A DNA stretch of 64,000 nt from Pseudoxanthomonas mexicana (GCF_001556105.1 NZ_LSIF01000083.1:62001-126000); one strand, 5' to 3'; numbered from the stretch's first letter, positions 9,129 to 20,583 are shown. Notes: generated by a model from the letters alone, not told the origin. Program-made: numbers and translations.

Positions 9129-9584
9129 TTACAGCGGCCGGCCCGGGGTTTCGAGCCGACGGAACGCCTGATACAACGCCTCGGGCAGCCCAACGGGCCT
9201 GAATCCCGACGCGGTCAGCGCCGCGACCTTCACCTCGGCGGTCAGCAAGATCTCGCCATTCCGTTCGATGGACTGCGCGAAGACCACGCTGGCCCGCTTG
9301 CACTGGTGGATGTGCGCGCTGACCTGAAGCAGATCGTCCAGCCGTGCGGGGCGCAGGAAATCCAGGCGCATCGAACGGACGGCGAACACCAGGTCATGGG
9401 TCTGGCGCAGTCGCTCCTGGGCGTAGCCGCGGGCCCGTAACCACTCGGTGCGGGTCCGCTCCAGGAATGCCACGTACTGCGCGTGGTACACCACGCCACC
9501 GGCGTCGGTATCTTCCCAATAGACGCGTGTCGGAAAGATGAATGGAGCCGCATCCACGGCGATCGTCGGGGAATCAGTCGTCAA
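9129..9584 (-). CDS. ybgC: Tol-Pal-associated acyl-CoA thioesterase YbgC
   Basis: Hot-dog-fold acyl-CoA thioesterase found at the head of tol operons. The motif YWEDTDAGGVVYHAQYVAFLERTR contains the catalytic aspartate (DTDAGG). No ATG is available. The frame reaches TTG at 9635, directly after the ruvB stop and without a ribosome site. TTG at 9584 has GGGAG 8 nt upstream and gives the usual family length (151 residues), so it is preferred. Confidence 0.9.
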   Translation of the reverse strand: MTTDSPTIAVDAAPFIFPTRVYWEDTDAGGVVYHAQYVAFLERTRTEWLRARGYAQERLRQTHDLVFAVRSMRLDFLRPARLDDLLQVSAHIHQCKRASVVFAQSIERNGEILLTAEVKVAALTASGFRPVGLPEALYQAFRRLETPGRPL

Positions 9585-9635
9585 AGCATACGCTCCCGCA
9601 CGTTGTCGTGCATACCAACCTGTGACCGACCGCAA

Positions 9636-10676
9636 TCAGAAAAGCTCGGCCGACGCATCGCTCGCGTCGGGTGCCCTGCCCTTCGGCGCCAGCCCGAGGT
9701 GCAGATAGGCCTTGCGGGTGGCCATGCGGCCGCGGGCGGTACGGATCAGGAAGCCCTGCTGGATCAGATAGGGCTCGATGACATCCTCCAGCGTGCCACG
9801 CTCCTCGCTGAGTGCGGCCGCCAGCGACTCCACGCCCACCGGGCCGCCATCGAAGCTGTCGATGATGGTCCGTAGCATGCGGCGGTCGAGTTCGTCGAAA
9901 CCTTCCGGATCCACCTTCAGCATCTGCATGGCCGCCTGCGCCACCCCCATGTCGATATGGCCGTCCGCCTTGACCTGGGCGTAGTCGCGCACGCGCCGCA
10001 GCAACCGGTTGGCGATGCGCGGCGTGCCGCGTGCACGGCGGGCGATCTCGGCAGCGCCTTCCGGCACGCAGTCCATGCCGAGGATGCGGGCCGAGCGCTG
10101 CACGATGCGGGTGAGCTCCTCGGGCGAGTAGAACTCCAGTCGCTGCACGATGCCGAAGCGGTCGCGCAGCGGCGCGGTCAGCAGGCCGGCGCGCGTGGTG
10201 GCGCCGATCAGGGTGAACGGCGGCAGGTCGAGCTTGATCGAGCGCGCGGCCGGACCTTCGCCGATCATGATGTCGATCTGGAAATCCTCCATCGCCGGGT
10301 ACAGCACTTCCTCGACCACGGGCGACAGGCGATGGATCTCGTCGACGAACAACACATCGTGCGGCTGCAGGTTGGTCAGCAGCGCCGCCAGGTCACCGGC
10401 CTTCTCGATCACCGGGCCGGAGGTCACGCGCAGGTTCACGCCCAGTTCGTTGGCGATGACATGGCTCAGCGTGGTCTTGCCCAGTCCCGGCGGCCCGAAG
10501 ATCAGCACATGGTCGAGCGCCTCGCCGCGCCCCTTCGCCGCCTGGATGTAGATGTCCAGCTGCTCGCGGACCGGCTTCTGGCCCAGGTACTCGTCCAGCC
10601 GCTTGGGGCGGATGCTGGCCTCGATGGCGTCGTCTTCGCGGGTGGCGGACGAGTCGATGATGCGGTCGGCGGTCAT
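9636..10676 (-). CDS. ruvB: Holliday junction branch-migration helicase RuvB
   Basis: AAA+ ATPase motor of the RuvAB complex, 346 residues. Walker A is GPPGLGKTT and Walker B is LFVDEIHR. Sensor motif GATTRAGLL and the C-terminal winged-helix domain ([18 protein letters not shown]) are present. The frame is open far upstream, but ATG at 10676 gives the standard N-terminus MTADRIIDS. It is separated from ruvCA by kup and a DUF418 gene, all on the same strand. Confidence 0.97.
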   Translation of the reverse strand: MTADRIIDSSATREDDAIEASIRPKRLDEYLGQKPVREQLDIYIQAAKGRGEALDHVLIFGPPGLGKTTLSHVIANELGVNLRVTSGPVIEKAGDLAALLTNLQPHDVLFVDEIHRLSPVVEEVLYPAMEDFQIDIMIGEGPAARSIKLDLPPFTLIGATTRAGLLTAPLRDRFGIVQRLEFYSPEELTRIVQRSARILGMDCVPEGAAEIARRARGTPRIANRLLRRVRDYAQVKADGHIDMGVAQAAMQMLKVDPEGFDELDRRMLRTIIDSFDGGPVGVESLAAALSEERGTLEDVIEPYLIQQGFLIRTARGRMATRKAYLHLGLAPKGRAPDASDASAELF

Positions 10677-10717
10677 GGCGGCATTATGACGGACGGATCC
10701 GGCCTGCGGCCGCGACA

Positions 10718-11872
10718 TCAAGCCTCGACGGCGACTTTGGTCCGAGCTCCGCGCGTCAATCGCAGGTAGGACACGTGCCACAGCCACTCCAGCGGCCCGC
10801 GCTTCGCGCGCCGCTGCCAGACATGGGCGAACAGCATCACGCAGGCCGCCACCAGCGCGTAGACGGCGATGGTGGCCGGCACCGCCCAGGCGTCCGGGAC
10901 GCGTCGCGCCAGGCCCAGCCCCCAGTCGTAGCAGAGCGCCGATGCGATGAGGTTCTGCAGCACGTAACCACTCAGTGCCATGCGCCCGACTTCGGCGAAC
11001 CGCCGCCCGATGACACCCGGTTGCGGACGACGGTGGAAGGCCTCGGCCACCGCGGCGAGCAAACCCATGGCCACCAGCGGTGCGGTGCCGTAGCGGCCCG
11101 CCATGATGCCGGCATCGCCGCCAAAGACACCCAGCGCCATGTCGATCGGCCACGCCACGCCCAGTCCCGCCGCCATCAAGCATCGGCGCAACGATGCGCC
11201 GCGAGCCTCGAACACGCCCGCCTCCAGCAGCCGTGCGCCGAGCAGGAACAGGGCCACGCTCATCGGCGCGATGAAGATCATCTCCTCGCGGAATAGCCAG
11301 ACGTGCTCGATGCGCGACAGCACCATGTCCCACCATCCCGAGGGTGCGGCGGCGGACGTGCCGGTCGACAGCTCACCGCCCAGGAAGGCCAGCGCAAGCA
11401 CGACCAGCCCCAGCATCATCAGGTGCATGCCGGCAGCGACCACCAGCCACACCGCCCTGCCGCGCGCACCCGCCTTCAGCAGGAAGGCGACGACCACCGA
11501 GGTCAGCGCGTAACCCATCAGCACATCGAACTCGACGACGAACAGGTAGTTCAGTACGCCATCGACGAACAGCAGCGCGGCGCGCACCAGATACGGTCCG
11601 GGCCAGCGGATGCCCGCCGCGATCGCGGATCGCTGCTGCAGGGCGATGCCCATGCCGAACATCAGCGCCAAAAGGCCGAGGAACTTGCCCTGCGTCAGCT
11701 GCTGCAGCGCGAGTACGCCCCAATGCATGCCATCCGACTGGCCCCAGCCGGTATCGAGATAGCCCAGCAGGCCGCCCGGATACATGAAGATCCAGATGTT
11801 GGTGCCCAGCGTGCCGAGGATGGCGATGCCCCGCAGCACGTCGAGTACGGTGAGGCGGTCCTGCGATGGCAT
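10718..11872 (-). CDS. DUF418 family membrane protein (YeiB-like)
   Basis: Integral membrane protein of 384 residues with about ten hydrophobic segments. It begins with the family signature [20 protein letters not shown] and ends with a DUF418 domain ([22 protein letters not shown]). Distantly related to acyltransferase-3-like membrane proteins; the function is unknown. It is inserted between kup and ruvB on the same strand. Confidence 0.85.
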   Translation of the reverse strand: MPSQDRLTVLDVLRGIAILGTLGTNIWIFMYPGGLLGYLDTGWGQSDGMHWGVLALQQLTQGKFLGLLALMFGMGIALQQRSAIAAGIRWPGPYLVRAALLFVDGVLNYLFVVEFDVLMGYALTSVVVAFLLKAGARGRAVWLVVAAGMHLMMLGLVVLALAFLGGELSTGTSAAAPSGWWDMVLSRIEHVWLFREEMIFIAPMSVALFLLGARLLEAGVFEARGASLRRCLMAAGLGVAWPIDMALGVFGGDAGIMAGRYGTAPLVAMGLLAAVAEAFHRRPQPGVIGRRFAEVGRMALSGYVLQNLIASALCYDWGLGLARRVPDAWAVPATIAVYALVAACVMLFAHVWQRRAKRGPLEWLWHVSYLRLTRGARTKVAVEA

Positions 11873-11931
11873 CCGGCGTCCCTGCGTGGGGTCGTCCGAG
11901 TGTACGGCACCCCCCGCACCGCGCCGTGCGG

Positions 11932-13860
11932 TCAGATCTCGACCTGCGCGCCCAGTTCGACCAACCGGTTACCCGGGATGCGGAAGAAGCCCGTCGCCGG
12001 CGCGGCATTGCGATGCATGGCGGCGAACAGCTTGTCGCGCCAGATCGGCATGCCGCCGTGGCGCGCGGCCACGATGGTTTCGCGGCTGGCGAAATACGTG
12101 GTTTCCATCGGGTCGAAATAGACGCCGCCCTGGTCGCAGGAACCCATCAGCGCCTGTGGCACGTCCGGCGTCTCGGCGAAACCGTAGCTGATCAGCACGC
12201 GATAGAAGTCGTCGCCGATGGGCTCGATCTTCAGCCGCTTCTTCTTCGGCGCGTAAGGCACCGTCAGCGTCTCGACGGTAAGGAACACGTTGCGCTCGTG
12301 CAGCACCTTGTTGTGCTTGAGGTTGTGCAGCATCGCGTGCGGCACCACGCCCTTGTCGGCGGTCAGGAAGATCGCCGTGCCCGGCACGCGTACCGGCGGC
12401 GCCAGCATCAAGCCGGGCAGGAACGTATCCAGGCGGATGCCCTCCTTCTGCACTTCACCATGCAGCAGCTCGCGGCCACGGCGCCAGGTACGCATCATGG
12501 TGAAGGCGGAAATGCCGATGAACAGCGGCACCCACGCGCCGATGCCCGTGACCAGCTTGGCGCCGTTGGCGAACAGGAAGGCCAGGTCGATGACCAGGAA
12601 GACACCACACAACGGCAGCACCCACTTGCGCGAGTCCGGCCAGCGCGTATACGCCACGATCGCCAGCAGCAACGTGTCGATCAGCATCGTGCCGGTCACC
12701 GACAGGCCGTAGGCGGTGGCCAGCGCGCCGGAACTCTGGAAACTCAGCACCAGCACGATCACTGCGAGGTACAGCATCCAGTTGATCGACGGCACGTAGA
12801 TCTGGCCGATGGTGTCCTTGGAGGTGTATTTGATGTGCAGGCGCGGCAGGTAGCCCAGCTGGATGGCCTGGCGCGTCACCGAGAACGCGCCGGTGATGAC
12901 GGCCTGCGAAGCGACCGCCGCGGCGGTCGTCGCCAACACCAGCATCGGGATCTGCGCCCAGCCCGGGATCGACATGTAGAACGGATTCGCCACCGCCTCG
13001 GGATGGCGCAGCAGCACGGCGCCCTGGCCGTAGTAGTTCAACACCAGCGCCGGCAGCACGAAAGCAAACCAGCCCCAACGGATCGGCCGCTTGCCGAAAT
13101 GGCCCATGTCGGCGTACAGCGCTTCGCCACCGGTCACGGTCAGCACCACCGCGCCGAGGATCAACACCGCGTGCCAGTCGTGGGTCACGAAGAAATGCCA
13201 CGCCCAGTACGGATTCAGCGCCGCCAGCACCGACGGGTTGTGCGCGATGTTGTAGATGCCGAAGCCGGCCAGCACGATGAACCAGGTGATCATCACCGGG
13301 CCGAACGCCTTGCCGACCTTCGCCGTGCCGAAACGTTGCACCGCGAACAGGCCGGTCAGGATGACCAGGCTGATCGGCATCACCCATTGCTTGAAGACCG
13401 GCGATACCACTTCCAGGCCTTCCACCGCACCCAGCACGGTGATCGGCGGCGTGATCATGCCGTCGCCGAAGAACAGCGCCGCGCCGAAGATGCCGAGGAT
13501 GCCGACCGTGTAGCTCATCCGCGAGCCCTTGGCCAGGCTGCGCTGCGCCAGCGCGGTCAACGCCATGATGCCGCCCTCGCCATCGTTGTCGGCGCGCATG
13601 ATGACGATGACGTACTTCAGCGTCACCACCAGCAACAGCGACCAGAAACCCAGCGACAGGAGTCCGCGCACCGTGTCCGGGTCCGGCGTCAGCCCGAAAT
13701 GCGGGTGGAACATCTCCTTGATCGTGTAGAGCGGACTGGTGCCGATGTCGCCGAACACCACGCCGACCGCACCGGCGACCAGGGCGACCATGCCCGCCTG
13801 CGAATGACCGTGCTGCCCGCTGTTGCCGGCATCGGCGTGGGAAGAAGATGGGGTGGACAT
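11932..13860 (-). CDS. kup: Kup family potassium uptake transporter
   Basis: Proton-coupled, low-affinity K+ transporter of the HAK/KUP/KT family. The 642 residues include twelve predicted membrane helices and a cytoplasmic C-terminal domain. The family signature [19 protein letters not shown] lies near residues 33-52, and [20 protein letters not shown] also matches. Located between ruvA and ruvB, a position shared with Xanthomonas relatives. Confidence 0.97.
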   Translation of the reverse strand: MSTPSSSHADAGNSGQHGHSQAGMVALVAGAVGVVFGDIGTSPLYTIKEMFHPHFGLTPDPDTVRGLLSLGFWSLLLVVTLKYVIVIMRADNDGEGGIMALTALAQRSLAKGSRMSYTVGILGIFGAALFFGDGMITPPITVLGAVEGLEVVSPVFKQWVMPISLVILTGLFAVQRFGTAKVGKAFGPVMITWFIVLAGFGIYNIAHNPSVLAALNPYWAWHFFVTHDWHAVLILGAVVLTVTGGEALYADMGHFGKRPIRWGWFAFVLPALVLNYYGQGAVLLRHPEAVANPFYMSIPGWAQIPMLVLATTAAAVASQAVITGAFSVTRQAIQLGYLPRLHIKYTSKDTIGQIYVPSINWMLYLAVIVLVLSFQSSGALATAYGLSVTGTMLIDTLLLAIVAYTRWPDSRKWVLPLCGVFLVIDLAFLFANGAKLVTGIGAWVPLFIGISAFTMMRTWRRGRELLHGEVQKEGIRLDTFLPGLMLAPPVRVPGTAIFLTADKGVVPHAMLHNLKHNKVLHERNVFLTVETLTVPYAPKKKRLKIEPIGDDFYRVLISYGFAETPDVPQALMGSCDQGGVYFDPMETTYFASRETIVAARHGGMPIWRDKLFAAMHRNAAPATGFFRIPGNRLVELGAQVEI

Positions 13861-13912
13861 GGCGGCCGGAAGGGTAGCGCTGTGGAAGTGAAGGGATGCT
13901 CTAGGCCGACGA

Positions 13913-14500
13913 TCAGCGCAGCGCGGCCTGCAGGGCCTTGCGGATGATCATCGCCGCATCGTCGCCAGGGGCGGTGGCGTCGCGCGCCATCCGCGTGGCT
14001 TCGGCCGGCTTGTAGCCCAGCTGCTGCAGGGCGATGGTCGCTTCGGACTGCGGATCGACCGGCAAGGCGCTGATACCGCCCACGCCCGTCGCCATCAGGT
14101 CCGCGGCGCGATCGCGCAGCTCCACCACCATGCGCTCGGCGGTCTTCTTGCCGATACCGGGAATGCGCGTCAGCGCGGTGATGTCGCCGGCCTGCACCAT
14201 GCGCGCGAACTCGTCCACGCTGGCGCCGGACAGCACCGCCAGCGCGATCTTCGCGCCGATGCCGGTGACCTTCTGCACGTCGCGGAACAGCCTGCGCTCG
14301 CCTTCGCGCAGGAAGCCGTACAGCGACACACTGTCTTCCTTCTGCGCGTAGTGGGTGAACAGCAGCACTTCGCGACCGACGTCCGGCAGGTCGTAGAAGG
14401 TGCTCATCGGCGCTTCCAGCTCGTAGCCCACGCCACCGACGTCGATCACCAGCCAGGGCGGCGACTTGTACGCCAGGATGCCGCGCAGACGTCCGATCAT
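13913..14500 (-). CDS. ruvA: Holliday junction binding protein RuvA
   Basis: Tetrameric four-way-junction DNA binding protein of the RuvABC system, 195 residues. The N-terminal OB domain starts [12 protein letters not shown]. Two helix-hairpin-helix motifs appear ([15 protein letters not shown] and [16 protein letters not shown]). The small C-terminal RuvB-binding domain includes [11 protein letters not shown]. Its ATG overlaps the ruvC stop (ATGA), giving translational coupling. Confidence 0.97.
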   Translation of the reverse strand: MIGRLRGILAYKSPPWLVIDVGGVGYELEAPMSTFYDLPDVGREVLLFTHYAQKEDSVSLYGFLREGERRLFRDVQKVTGIGAKIALAVLSGASVDEFARMVQAGDITALTRIPGIGKKTAERMVVELRDRAADLMATGVGGISALPVDPQSEATIALQQLGYKPAEATRMARDATAPGDDAAMIIRKALQAALR

Positions 14501-15018
14501 TTCCTGCTCCAGGCCAGTTGCGAACTCACGCCCAGCCGCTTGGCGGTGGCGCGTACGTGTGCGTGGGTGATGGCCACGGCCAGCGCGTCGGCGGCGTCGG
14601 CCTGCAGCTTGCCCTGCAGGTTCAGCATCAGGCCGACCATGTGCTGGATCTGCGCCTTTTCTGCGCTGCCGCGACCGACCACGGCCAGCTTCACTTCCGT
14701 GGCCGCGTATTCGTGCACCGGCAGGTCGCGCAGGACGACCGCGCTGATGGCGGCGCCGCGCGCCTGTCCCAGCTTCAGTGCCGAATCCGGATTGCGTGCC
14801 ATGAAGACTTTTTCGATGGCCACTTCATCCGGCTGCCACGTGGTGATCGCATCACCCAGCCCATCCAGCAGCCTTCGCAGCCGCTGCGGAAAGTCATCGG
14901 CACCCAGCAGCACCAGCGGTGCATGGTAGACGTGCGTGGTCTTGCCGGCGGCATCGACATCGATGATGCCAATGCCGGTGCGCTGCGAACCGGGGTCGAT
15001 GCCGAGGATGCGGGTCAC
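14497..15018 (-). CDS. ruvC: Holliday junction resolvase RuvC
   Basis: Endonuclease that resolves Holliday junctions, 173 residues. The acidic catalytic residues are visible: D8 in [11 protein letters not shown]69 in VAIEKVF and aspartates in [10 protein letters not shown] near residues 137-144. The start is GTG at 15018; GTG overlaps the TGA of the preceding gene (GTGA) and the ATGA junction with ruvA follows. The frame extends upstream to 15051, but that start would lie inside the neighbour without benefit. Confidence 0.96.
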   Translation of the reverse strand: MTRILGIDPGSQRTGIGIIDVDAAGKTTHVYHAPLVLLGADDFPQRLRRLLDGLGDAITTWQPDEVAIEKVFMARNPDSALKLGQARGAAISAVVLRDLPVHEYAATEVKLAVVGRGSAEKAQIQHMVGLMLNLQGKLQADAADALAVAITHAHVRATAKRLGVSSQLAWSRK

Positions 15019-15527
15019 TCGGTCAGCCCCATCGATTCGGCGGGGATCCACTTGTTGAAGAAACCCTCGGTGCGGTAGAACTGCATAAAGCTCCCGGATG
15101 ATCCGGACGCATCACTTACGCTGCCGCTCACCGTCAACTGGGCGTCGGCGCAATCCGACCATTGACCACGGAAGATGGTCTGCAGGCGAATCCTTGAGAC
15201 GGCCTTGTTGCTGACTAAACGCTCGGGTATGCCCAACTGCGCCAACCAAGACTCCTCGCTCGTGCGCTCAATGCGCACGAGATAGTTCTCGCCATGGGGG
15301 AGGATGCGAGTCTCCCACCCATCAGGAATGGACGTGACCCCTCCGATGCCCATGCAGGTGAATTCGAGTTCGACCTTGCTGATGACTGCGTTCTTCGAAG
15401 AGTAGTCGCTGAAATCCGGCAAACGCAGCTGCCCTCCTCGATCCAGGATCTCGCCATGCACCGTGCCGGTTAACAGCAGGAGCAAGATCGACAGTCCGGC
15501 TGCCCAGGTTTTCTTAGACGTAAGCAT
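15015..15527 (-). CDS. Hypothetical secreted protein between yebC and ruvC
   Basis: Unrecognised 170-residue protein with a clear signal peptide ([26 protein letters not shown]). The mature part is a mixed, probably beta-rich domain with two cysteines (C58 and C130) that could form a disulfide. Its start lies 14 nt inside the end of yebC and its stop overlaps the ruvC GTG, so it is translationally embedded in the yebC-ruvC-ruvA operon. Base composition is visibly less GC-rich than both neighbours, suggesting acquisition. No function can be assigned. Confidence 0.8.
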   Translation of the reverse strand: MLTSKKTWAAGLSILLLLLTGTVHGEILDRGGQLRLPDFSDYSSKNAVISKVELEFTCMGIGGVTSIPDGWETRILPHGENYLVRIERTSEESWLAQLGIPERLVSNKAVSRIRLQTIFRGQWSDCADAQLTVSGSVSDASGSSGSFMQFYRTEGFFNKWIPAESMGLTE

Positions 15528-16245
15528 CCGCGCCCAGGTCGGCGTTGGAATAAACGTCCTGCACGTCGTCCAGGTCTTCCAGCATGTCCAGCAGCTTCTT
15601 CACCTGCAGGGCGGTGTCGCCCTCCACGCTGATGTCGTTGTCGGCGCGGTAGGTGGTCTCGGCATGGTCCGGCGCCAGGCCGGCGGCGGTCATGGCGTCC
15701 TTCACGGACTGGAACGCATCGGGCGAAGTAACCACGTCGATCGAGCCGTCGTCCGGGTAGACGACGATGTCGTCGGCTCCCGCCTCGATCGCGGCTTCCG
15801 TGATCTTCTCTTCGTCGGCGCCGGGCGCGTAGCTCAGCACGCCCAGGCGCTTGAACATGAAGGCCACCGAGCCCTCGGTGCCCATGTTGCCACCGTGCTT
15901 GCCGAAGGCGTGGCGCACCTCGGCCACCGTGCGCACGCGGTTGTCGGTCAGGCAGTCGACGATCACGGCGACGCCGCCGGGCGCATAGCCTTCGTAGCGG
16001 ATCTCCTCGAAGACCACGCCTTCCAGTTCACCGGTCGCCTTCTTGATGGCGCGCTCGATGACGTCCTTCGACATGTTGGCGGACAGGCCCTTGTCGACGG
16101 CGACGCGCAGGCGCGGGTTGTTGGCGGGATCACCACCGCCGGCCCGGGCCGCCACGCCGATCTCGCGGATGATCTTGGTGAAGATCTTGCCGCGCTTGGC
16201 GTCGGTGGCGTTCTTGCGGGCTTCGATGGAAGGGCCTCTGCCCAT
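15514..16245 (-). CDS. yebC: YebC/PmpR family regulatory protein
   Basis: 243-residue YebC family protein beginning [20 protein letters not shown]. It has the conserved [12 protein letters not shown] segment and the acidic C-terminal domain. Family members have been described as transcriptional regulators and, in some branches, as factors relieving ribosome stalling at proline runs. It heads the yebC-hypothetical-ruvC-ruvA operon. Confidence 0.96.
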   Translation of the reverse strand: MGRGPSIEARKNATDAKRGKIFTKIIREIGVAARAGGGDPANNPRLRVAVDKGLSANMSKDVIERAIKKATGELEGVVFEEIRYEGYAPGGVAVIVDCLTDNRVRTVAEVRHAFGKHGGNMGTEGSVAFMFKRLGVLSYAPGADEEKITEAAIEAGADDIVVYPDDGSIDVVTSPDAFQSVKDAMTAAGLAPDHAETTYRADNDISVEGDTALQVKKLLDMLEDLDDVQDVYSNADLGADAYV

Positions 16246-16301
16246 GGTGACGTCCGGAGTGCACTGACAAGGGCGCGGATTATACGCGTCCCGTGCGGAC
16301 G

Positions 16302-16940
16302 TCAGTCCCGCTCATCGAAACGCCCGTCGCGCAGGAAGCGGGCGGCCTGGCGGGCGGCGGCGGCGGAGAACACCAGGCCGGTGTGGCTGGCCGGCACCAC
16401 GCAGTGGGCGGCCAGCCCGGGCAGGCGTGTCTCGGCCAACCCGACCGTGCCGTCCGATTCGCCATCGAAGCGCGCGATCAGGCGGCCGATGCCGCGGGCG
16501 ACATTGCCCGCGACCATGCCGACCGGCGTCCGCCCTTGCCAGTCGGGGCAACCGGCCTGCAGCAGCGCGCCACTGCGCCCCAACACGGGCGCGGTCCATC
16601 GGCGTTGTCCCAGGTTGCGCGCCGCACGACTGCCGCGCAGGGGCGACCCGAGGCAGACGGCGCGCTGCACCGGCAGGTCGGGCGCACGGCGAAGCGCTTC
16701 CAGCACGATCATGCCGCCCAGGCTGTGGCCGACCAGATGCACCGGCGGGCCGCCTCGCAAACGTTCGACAAGTACGGCGATGGCAGGCTCGGGACCGCCG
16801 ACGATGCTCGGATAACCGAAGACATCGACCTCGAAGCCCTCATCGCGCAAACGCCGTGCCAGCGGCATCAACCATGACTTTGCATTCCAGATGCCATGCA
16901 CCAGCACGATGCGCGTCGCGGGTTTCGTGGAGTCGTCCAT
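16302..16940 (-). CDS. Small alpha/beta hydrolase (lipase/RBBP9-like)
   Basis: Predicted cytoplasmic alpha/beta-hydrolase of 212 residues. The oxyanion segment is [12 protein letters not shown], the nucleophile elbow is GHSLGG with S73, and a likely catalytic His lies in [10 protein letters not shown]. Substrate is unknown: the compact size suggests an esterase or lipase-like activity. ATG at 16940 ([10 protein letters not shown]) is chosen because the upstream extension is a low-complexity Arg/Ala frame. Divergent from the metallophosphoesterase gene. Confidence 0.85.
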   Translation of the reverse strand: MDDSTKPATRIVLVHGIWNAKSWLMPLARRLRDEGFEVDVFGYPSIVGGPEPAIAVLVERLRGGPPVHLVGHSLGGMIVLEALRRAPDLPVQRAVCLGSPLRGSRAARNLGQRRWTAPVLGRSGALLQAGCPDWQGRTPVGMVAGNVARGIGRLIARFDGESDGTVGLAETRLPGLAAHCVVPASHTGLVFSAAAARQAARFLRDGRFDERD

Positions 16941-17079
16941 GTCGCCAGTGTCGGCCAGGCGGGCCACTCCCGCCAACCGCCGCCGCAGATGCGCCCGCGG
17001 CGCAGGTTCGCCCCGGCGCCGCGCCGGTGTTGCACACTGGGGCACCGCCCATGGCACGCATGTACTGGTCACTTCTACC

Positions 17080-18201
17080 ATGATGGGAAAATGCTTTACC
17101 GCCGCGTGGTGGTTCCTCGCCTGCCTGTCATCTGCCGCAGCCGAGGAACCGGCTGCAAACACCCACGCCGCCGCCGACGATGGTCCCTACATCATCCAGC
17201 TCACCCCGCGCCGCTACGAGGCGCTGTGGGTCTGCGACGGCAAGGTCGAGCGCGAGGAACACCGCACGCGACGCAAGACCATCACGATCGCGCCGCGCTG
17301 TGGCTACGAACGGCCCGCGGTGCTGCCGGCGCATCTTGCCGATGCCGAATCCGTGCCGTACGACGGTGGCCGCATCGTGGCGCTGTCCGACATCCACGGC
17401 CAGTACGCGTTGATGGTGAAGCTGCTCCGCGCGCACCGCGTGATCGACGGCAACGACGACTGGGCACTGGGGCGCGACCACCTGGTCATCACCGGCGACG
17501 TGTTCGACCGTGGCGACAAGGTCAACGAGGTGTTCTGGCTGTTGTTCCAGCTGCAGCAGCAGGCGGATGCCGCCGGCGGCGCCGTGCACTTCCTGCTCGG
17601 CAACCACGAAACCATGGTGCTGTACGACGACCTGCGCTACGTCAACCCGAAGTACGTCGAGGTCGCGCGCCTGCTCGGACGCCCGTACTCCGCACTATAC
17701 GGCGCCGACACCGTGATCGGCGGCTGGCTGCGCACGCGGCCTGTGATGTTGAAGCTGGGCGACACGCTGTTCCTGCATGGCGGCATCGCGCCGGAGAATC
17801 TCGACCTGGTCACCGGCATCCACGCCACCAACGCCGCGTATCGCGGCTCGCTCGGCACCGCCAAGGACACGGTGAAGGCGGACCCGGCGACCTCGCGTCT
17901 CTACGACGGCAAGCGCAGTCCGATCTGGTACCGCGGCTATTTCAACGGCGAACTCGCCACGCCGGACGTGCAGACGCTGGTCGACCGTCTGGGCCTGGCG
18001 CGCATCGTCGTCGGGCACACGACGATGGACGAAGTGGTGAGCTTCCACGATGGCCGCATCATCGCCATCGACAGCGGCATCAAGCGCGGCGAATCCGGGC
18101 AGCTGCTCTTCATCGAGAACGGCAGGCTCACGCGTGGCCTGCTGGACGGCACGCGCGAAGCGCTGCCGGAGCGCCAGGTGGCACCCGCGGACAACGACTG
18201 A
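17080..18201 (+). CDS. Secreted calcineurin-like metallophosphoesterase
   Basis: Predicted exported phosphoesterase of 373 residues. The signal peptide MMGKCFTAAWWFLACLSSAAA is followed by the metallophosphatase motifs DIHG (D104, H106), GDVFDRGD (D140, D143), GNHE (175-177) and GHTTMDE. The arrangement resembles protein Ser/Thr-phosphatase-like and Shewanella-like phosphatases, so protein or small phosphoesters are possible substrates. Tandem ATGs at 17080 and 17083 both fit; no good ribosome site is visible. Confidence 0.87.
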   Translation: MMGKCFTAAWWFLACLSSAAAEEPAANTHAAADDGPYIIQLTPRRYEALWVCDGKVEREEHRTRRKTITIAPRCGYERPAVLPAHLADAESVPYDGGRIVALSDIHGQYALMVKLLRAHRVIDGNDDWALGRDHLVITGDVFDRGDKVNEVFWLLFQLQQQADAAGGAVHFLLGNHETMVLYDDLRYVNPKYVEVARLLGRPYSALYGADTVIGGWLRTRPVMLKLGDTLFLHGGIAPENLDLVTGIHATNAAYRGSLGTAKDTVKADPATSRLYDGKRSPIWYRGYFNGELATPDVQTLVDRLGLARIVVGHTTMDEVVSFHDGRIIAIDSGIKRGESGQLLFIENGRLTRGLLDGTREALPERQVAPADND

Positions 18202-18205
18202 TGGG

Positions 18206-19033
18206 CTACGCCGCCGCGTGCTGCCGTTTCCACTCGCGCGGCGACACGCCGCTGTGCGCCTTGAAAGCGCGCGACAGCGCCGCTTCGCTGCCGTAGCCCA
18301 CGTCCGACGCCACCACCTTCAATGGCTTGCCGTGCCGTAGCGCCTGTTGCGCCAGGCCCACGCGCCAGCCCTGCAGGTACTGGCCCGGCGTGATGCCGAG
18401 CGCTTCGCGGAAATGCGTCGCGAACACGCTGCGCGACATGCCGGCGACGCGCGCCAGTTCCTCCAGCGTCCAGTCCTTCGCCGGCGCTTCATGCATCGCC
18501 ACGATCGCGTTGCGCAGGCGCGGATGCGACAGCCCTGCCAGCATGCCGCCCTTCACCTCGCCGGTTTCCATCACCTGGCGCAGCACCTGGATCATCACCA
18601 CCTCGAACAGGCGGTTGACCAGCGCCGCGCGCCCGCAACGCTGGGTGAAGGCTTCTTCGAACAGCAGTGCCAGCACGTCCTGCGCACCATGGAGACTGGT
18701 CAGCGGCACGCAGACCACATCGGGCAACGCCGCGCTGATCGGGTTCTGTGCACCCCCCTCGAACCGCAGGCTGGCGCAGGCCATCTCGGCGCCTTGCACC
18801 TCGTCGCTGACGAAACGGTGCGTCATCGCACGCGGATAGAGCAGCAGGCTGGGCGTGTCGATGCGCAGCGACGTCGTGCCATGGAACACCTCCAGCGGTC
18901 CGCGCTGGATCAGGTGCAACTGGCCAATGCCGGGCTCGGCCTCCAGCGTGTTGACGCCACACAACGCACCGGCATGGAACATATGCGCGCTCACGGAGAA
19001 GCGCTCCAGCAGGACGGCAAGCCGATCGACCAT
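18206..19033 (-). CDS. AraC family transcriptional regulator with cupin N-domain
   Basis: 275-residue regulator with an N-terminal cupin-type sensor ([30 protein letters not shown]). Two C-terminal AraC helix-turn-helix motifs lie in [21 protein letters not shown] and [23 protein letters not shown] at 19033 has GGAAG 7-8 nt upstream and is preferred to an in-frame TTG at 19051. It is divergent from ohr and the following hydrolase over a 123-bp spacer, so it probably controls them; the inducer is unknown. Confidence 0.9.
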   Translation of the reverse strand: MVDRLAVLLERFSVSAHMFHAGALCGVNTLEAEPGIGQLHLIQRGPLEVFHGTTSLRIDTPSLLLYPRAMTHRFVSDEVQGAEMACASLRFEGGAQNPISAALPDVVCVPLTSLHGAQDVLALLFEEAFTQRCGRAALVNRLFEVVMIQVLRQVMETGEVKGGMLAGLSHPRLRNAIVAMHEAPAKDWTLEELARVAGMSRSVFATHFREALGITPGQYLQGWRVGLAQQALRHGKPLKVVASDVGYGSEAALSRAFKAHSGVSPREWKRQHAAA

Positions 19034-19156
19034 GACGGAACTTCCGATCAAGTTTTCAGGATTCTACATCACCATTCGTATCGCACAGCGGCGCAAAGTA
19101 CACCTCACCGGACGGCCACCCGCCGGGCCACCACCCCACTCTCCAAGGAAACCGCC

Positions 19157-19585
19157 ATGTCCATCGAAAAGATCCTCTACACCGCCACCGCCACCGCCAC
19201 CGGCGGTCGTGAAGGCCAGGCCACCTCGTCCGACGGCGTGCTGGACGTCAAGCTGACCACCCCGCGCGAGCTGGGCGGCGCCGGCGGCGACGGCACCAAC
19301 CCGGAGCAGCTGTTCGCCGCGGGTTATTCGGCCTGCTTCCTGGGCGCACTGAAGTTCGTCGCCGGCAAGCAGCAGGTCGCCCTGCCGGACTCCACCACCG
19401 TCACCGGCAAGGTCGGCATCGGCCAGATCCCGACCGGCTTCGGCATCCAGGCCGAACTGACCATCGCCGCCCCGGGCGTGAACCGCGAGCAGCTGCAGGC
19501 CCTCGTCGACGCCGCCCACATCGTCTGCCCGTACTCCAACGCCACGCGCGGCAACATCGACGTGACGCTGGTGCTCGCCGACTGA
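19157..19585 (+). CDS. ohr: Organic hydroperoxide resistance protein Ohr
   Basis: Thiol peroxidase of the Ohr/OsmC family that reduces organic hydroperoxides, 142 residues. The catalytic cysteine pair is C60 in [11 protein letters not shown] and C124 in [13 protein letters not shown], both at family positions. An AAGGAA ribosome site precedes ATG at 19157. No OhrR gene is present; the divergent AraC regulator is the likely controller. The next gene begins 40 bp downstream on the same strand. Confidence 0.95.
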   Translation: MSIEKILYTATATATGGREGQATSSDGVLDVKLTTPRELGGAGGDGTNPEQLFAAGYSACFLGALKFVAGKQQVALPDSTTVTGKVGIGQIPTGFGIQAELTIAAPGVNREQLQALVDAAHIVCPYSNATRGNIDVTLVLAD

Positions 19586-19625
19586 CCTCTTTCCTGACCC
19601 ACCACCTTTCGCAGGAACCGAACCC

Positions 19626-20561
19626 ATGAACGCTGTCACCCGCACCATCGCCGCCACGCTGCTGGCCGTCGCCACCCAGGCCAGCTTCGCCGCGCAGCCC
19701 ACCACCGCCCCGGTCGCCGTCGAACGCACCGCCAGCACACTGACCACCGCCGACGGCGTGCAGCTCTACTACAAGGACTGGGGCCCGAAGAACGGCCCGG
19801 TCGTCACCTTCAGCCACGGCTGGCCGCTGTCCTCGGACAGCTGGGAATCGCAGATGATCTTCCTGGCCTCGAAGGGCTACCGCGTGGTCGCCCATGACCG
19901 CCGCGGCCATGGCCGCTCGAGCCAGCCGTGGGACGGCAACGACATGGATCACTACGCCGACGACCTGGCCACCGTGATCAACACGCTGAACCTGAAGGAC
20001 GTGACCCTGGTCGGCTTCTCCACCGGCGGTGGCGAAGTGGCGCGCTACATCGGCCGCCACGGCACCAGCCGTGTCAAGAAGGCCGTGCTGATCAGCGCCG
20101 TGCCGCCGCTGATGCTGAAGACCGCCAACAACCCGGGCGGCCTGCCGATCGAAGTCTTCGACGGCATCCGCAAGGGCTCGCTGGACAACCGCGCGCAGCT
20201 CTACAAGGACATCGCCTCGGGCCCGTTCTACGGCTACAACCGCCCCGGTGCGAAGCCCTCGCAGGGCCTGATCGACAGCTGGTGGGCGCAGGGCATGCAG
20301 GCCGGCCACAAGAACACGTACGACTCGATCGCCGCGTTCTCCGCCACCGACTTCCGCGCCGACCTGAAGAAGTTCGACATCCCCACCCTCGTCATCCACG
20401 GCGACGACGACCAGATCGTCCCCATCGACGCCGCCGGCAAGGCCTCCGCCGCGCAGATCAAGAACGCCAAGCTGATCGTCTATCCCGGCGCTCCGCACGG
20501 ACTGACCGACACCCACAAGGATCGCGTCAACCAGGACCTGCTCGACTTCCTGCAGAAGTAA
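19626..20561 (+). CDS. Exported alpha/beta hydrolase, non-heme chloroperoxidase-like
   Basis: 311-residue alpha/beta hydrolase with a signal peptide (cleavage near ASFAAQ). The core starts [21 protein letters not shown]. The nucleophile is S132 in GFSTGGGE, with acid in [10 protein letters not shown] and His in [10 protein letters not shown], the pattern of cofactor-free haloperoxidases and esterases. Family members can make or use peracids. Its position after ohr suggests a shared response to organic peroxides, but in the periplasm. A terminator follows the stop. Confidence 0.9.
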   Translation: MNAVTRTIAATLLAVATQASFAAQPTTAPVAVERTASTLTTADGVQLYYKDWGPKNGPVVTFSHGWPLSSDSWESQMIFLASKGYRVVAHDRRGHGRSSQPWDGNDMDHYADDLATVINTLNLKDVTLVGFSTGGGEVARYIGRHGTSRVKKAVLISAVPPLMLKTANNPGGLPIEVFDGIRKGSLDNRAQLYKDIASGPFYGYNRPGAKPSQGLIDSWWAQGMQAGHKNTYDSIAAFSATDFRADLKKFDIPTLVIHGDDDQIVPIDAAGKASAAQIKNAKLIVYPGAPHGLTDTHKDRVNQDLLDFLQK

Positions 20562-20583
20562 AGCCAGAGCCGCACAAACAGCA

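Noticed and set aside
11866..13947. Long open frame on the plus strand opposite kup
   Set aside because: It is rich in Arg, His and Gln without a domain pattern, and exactly mirrors a clear kup gene. Such antisense frames are expected at this GC content.
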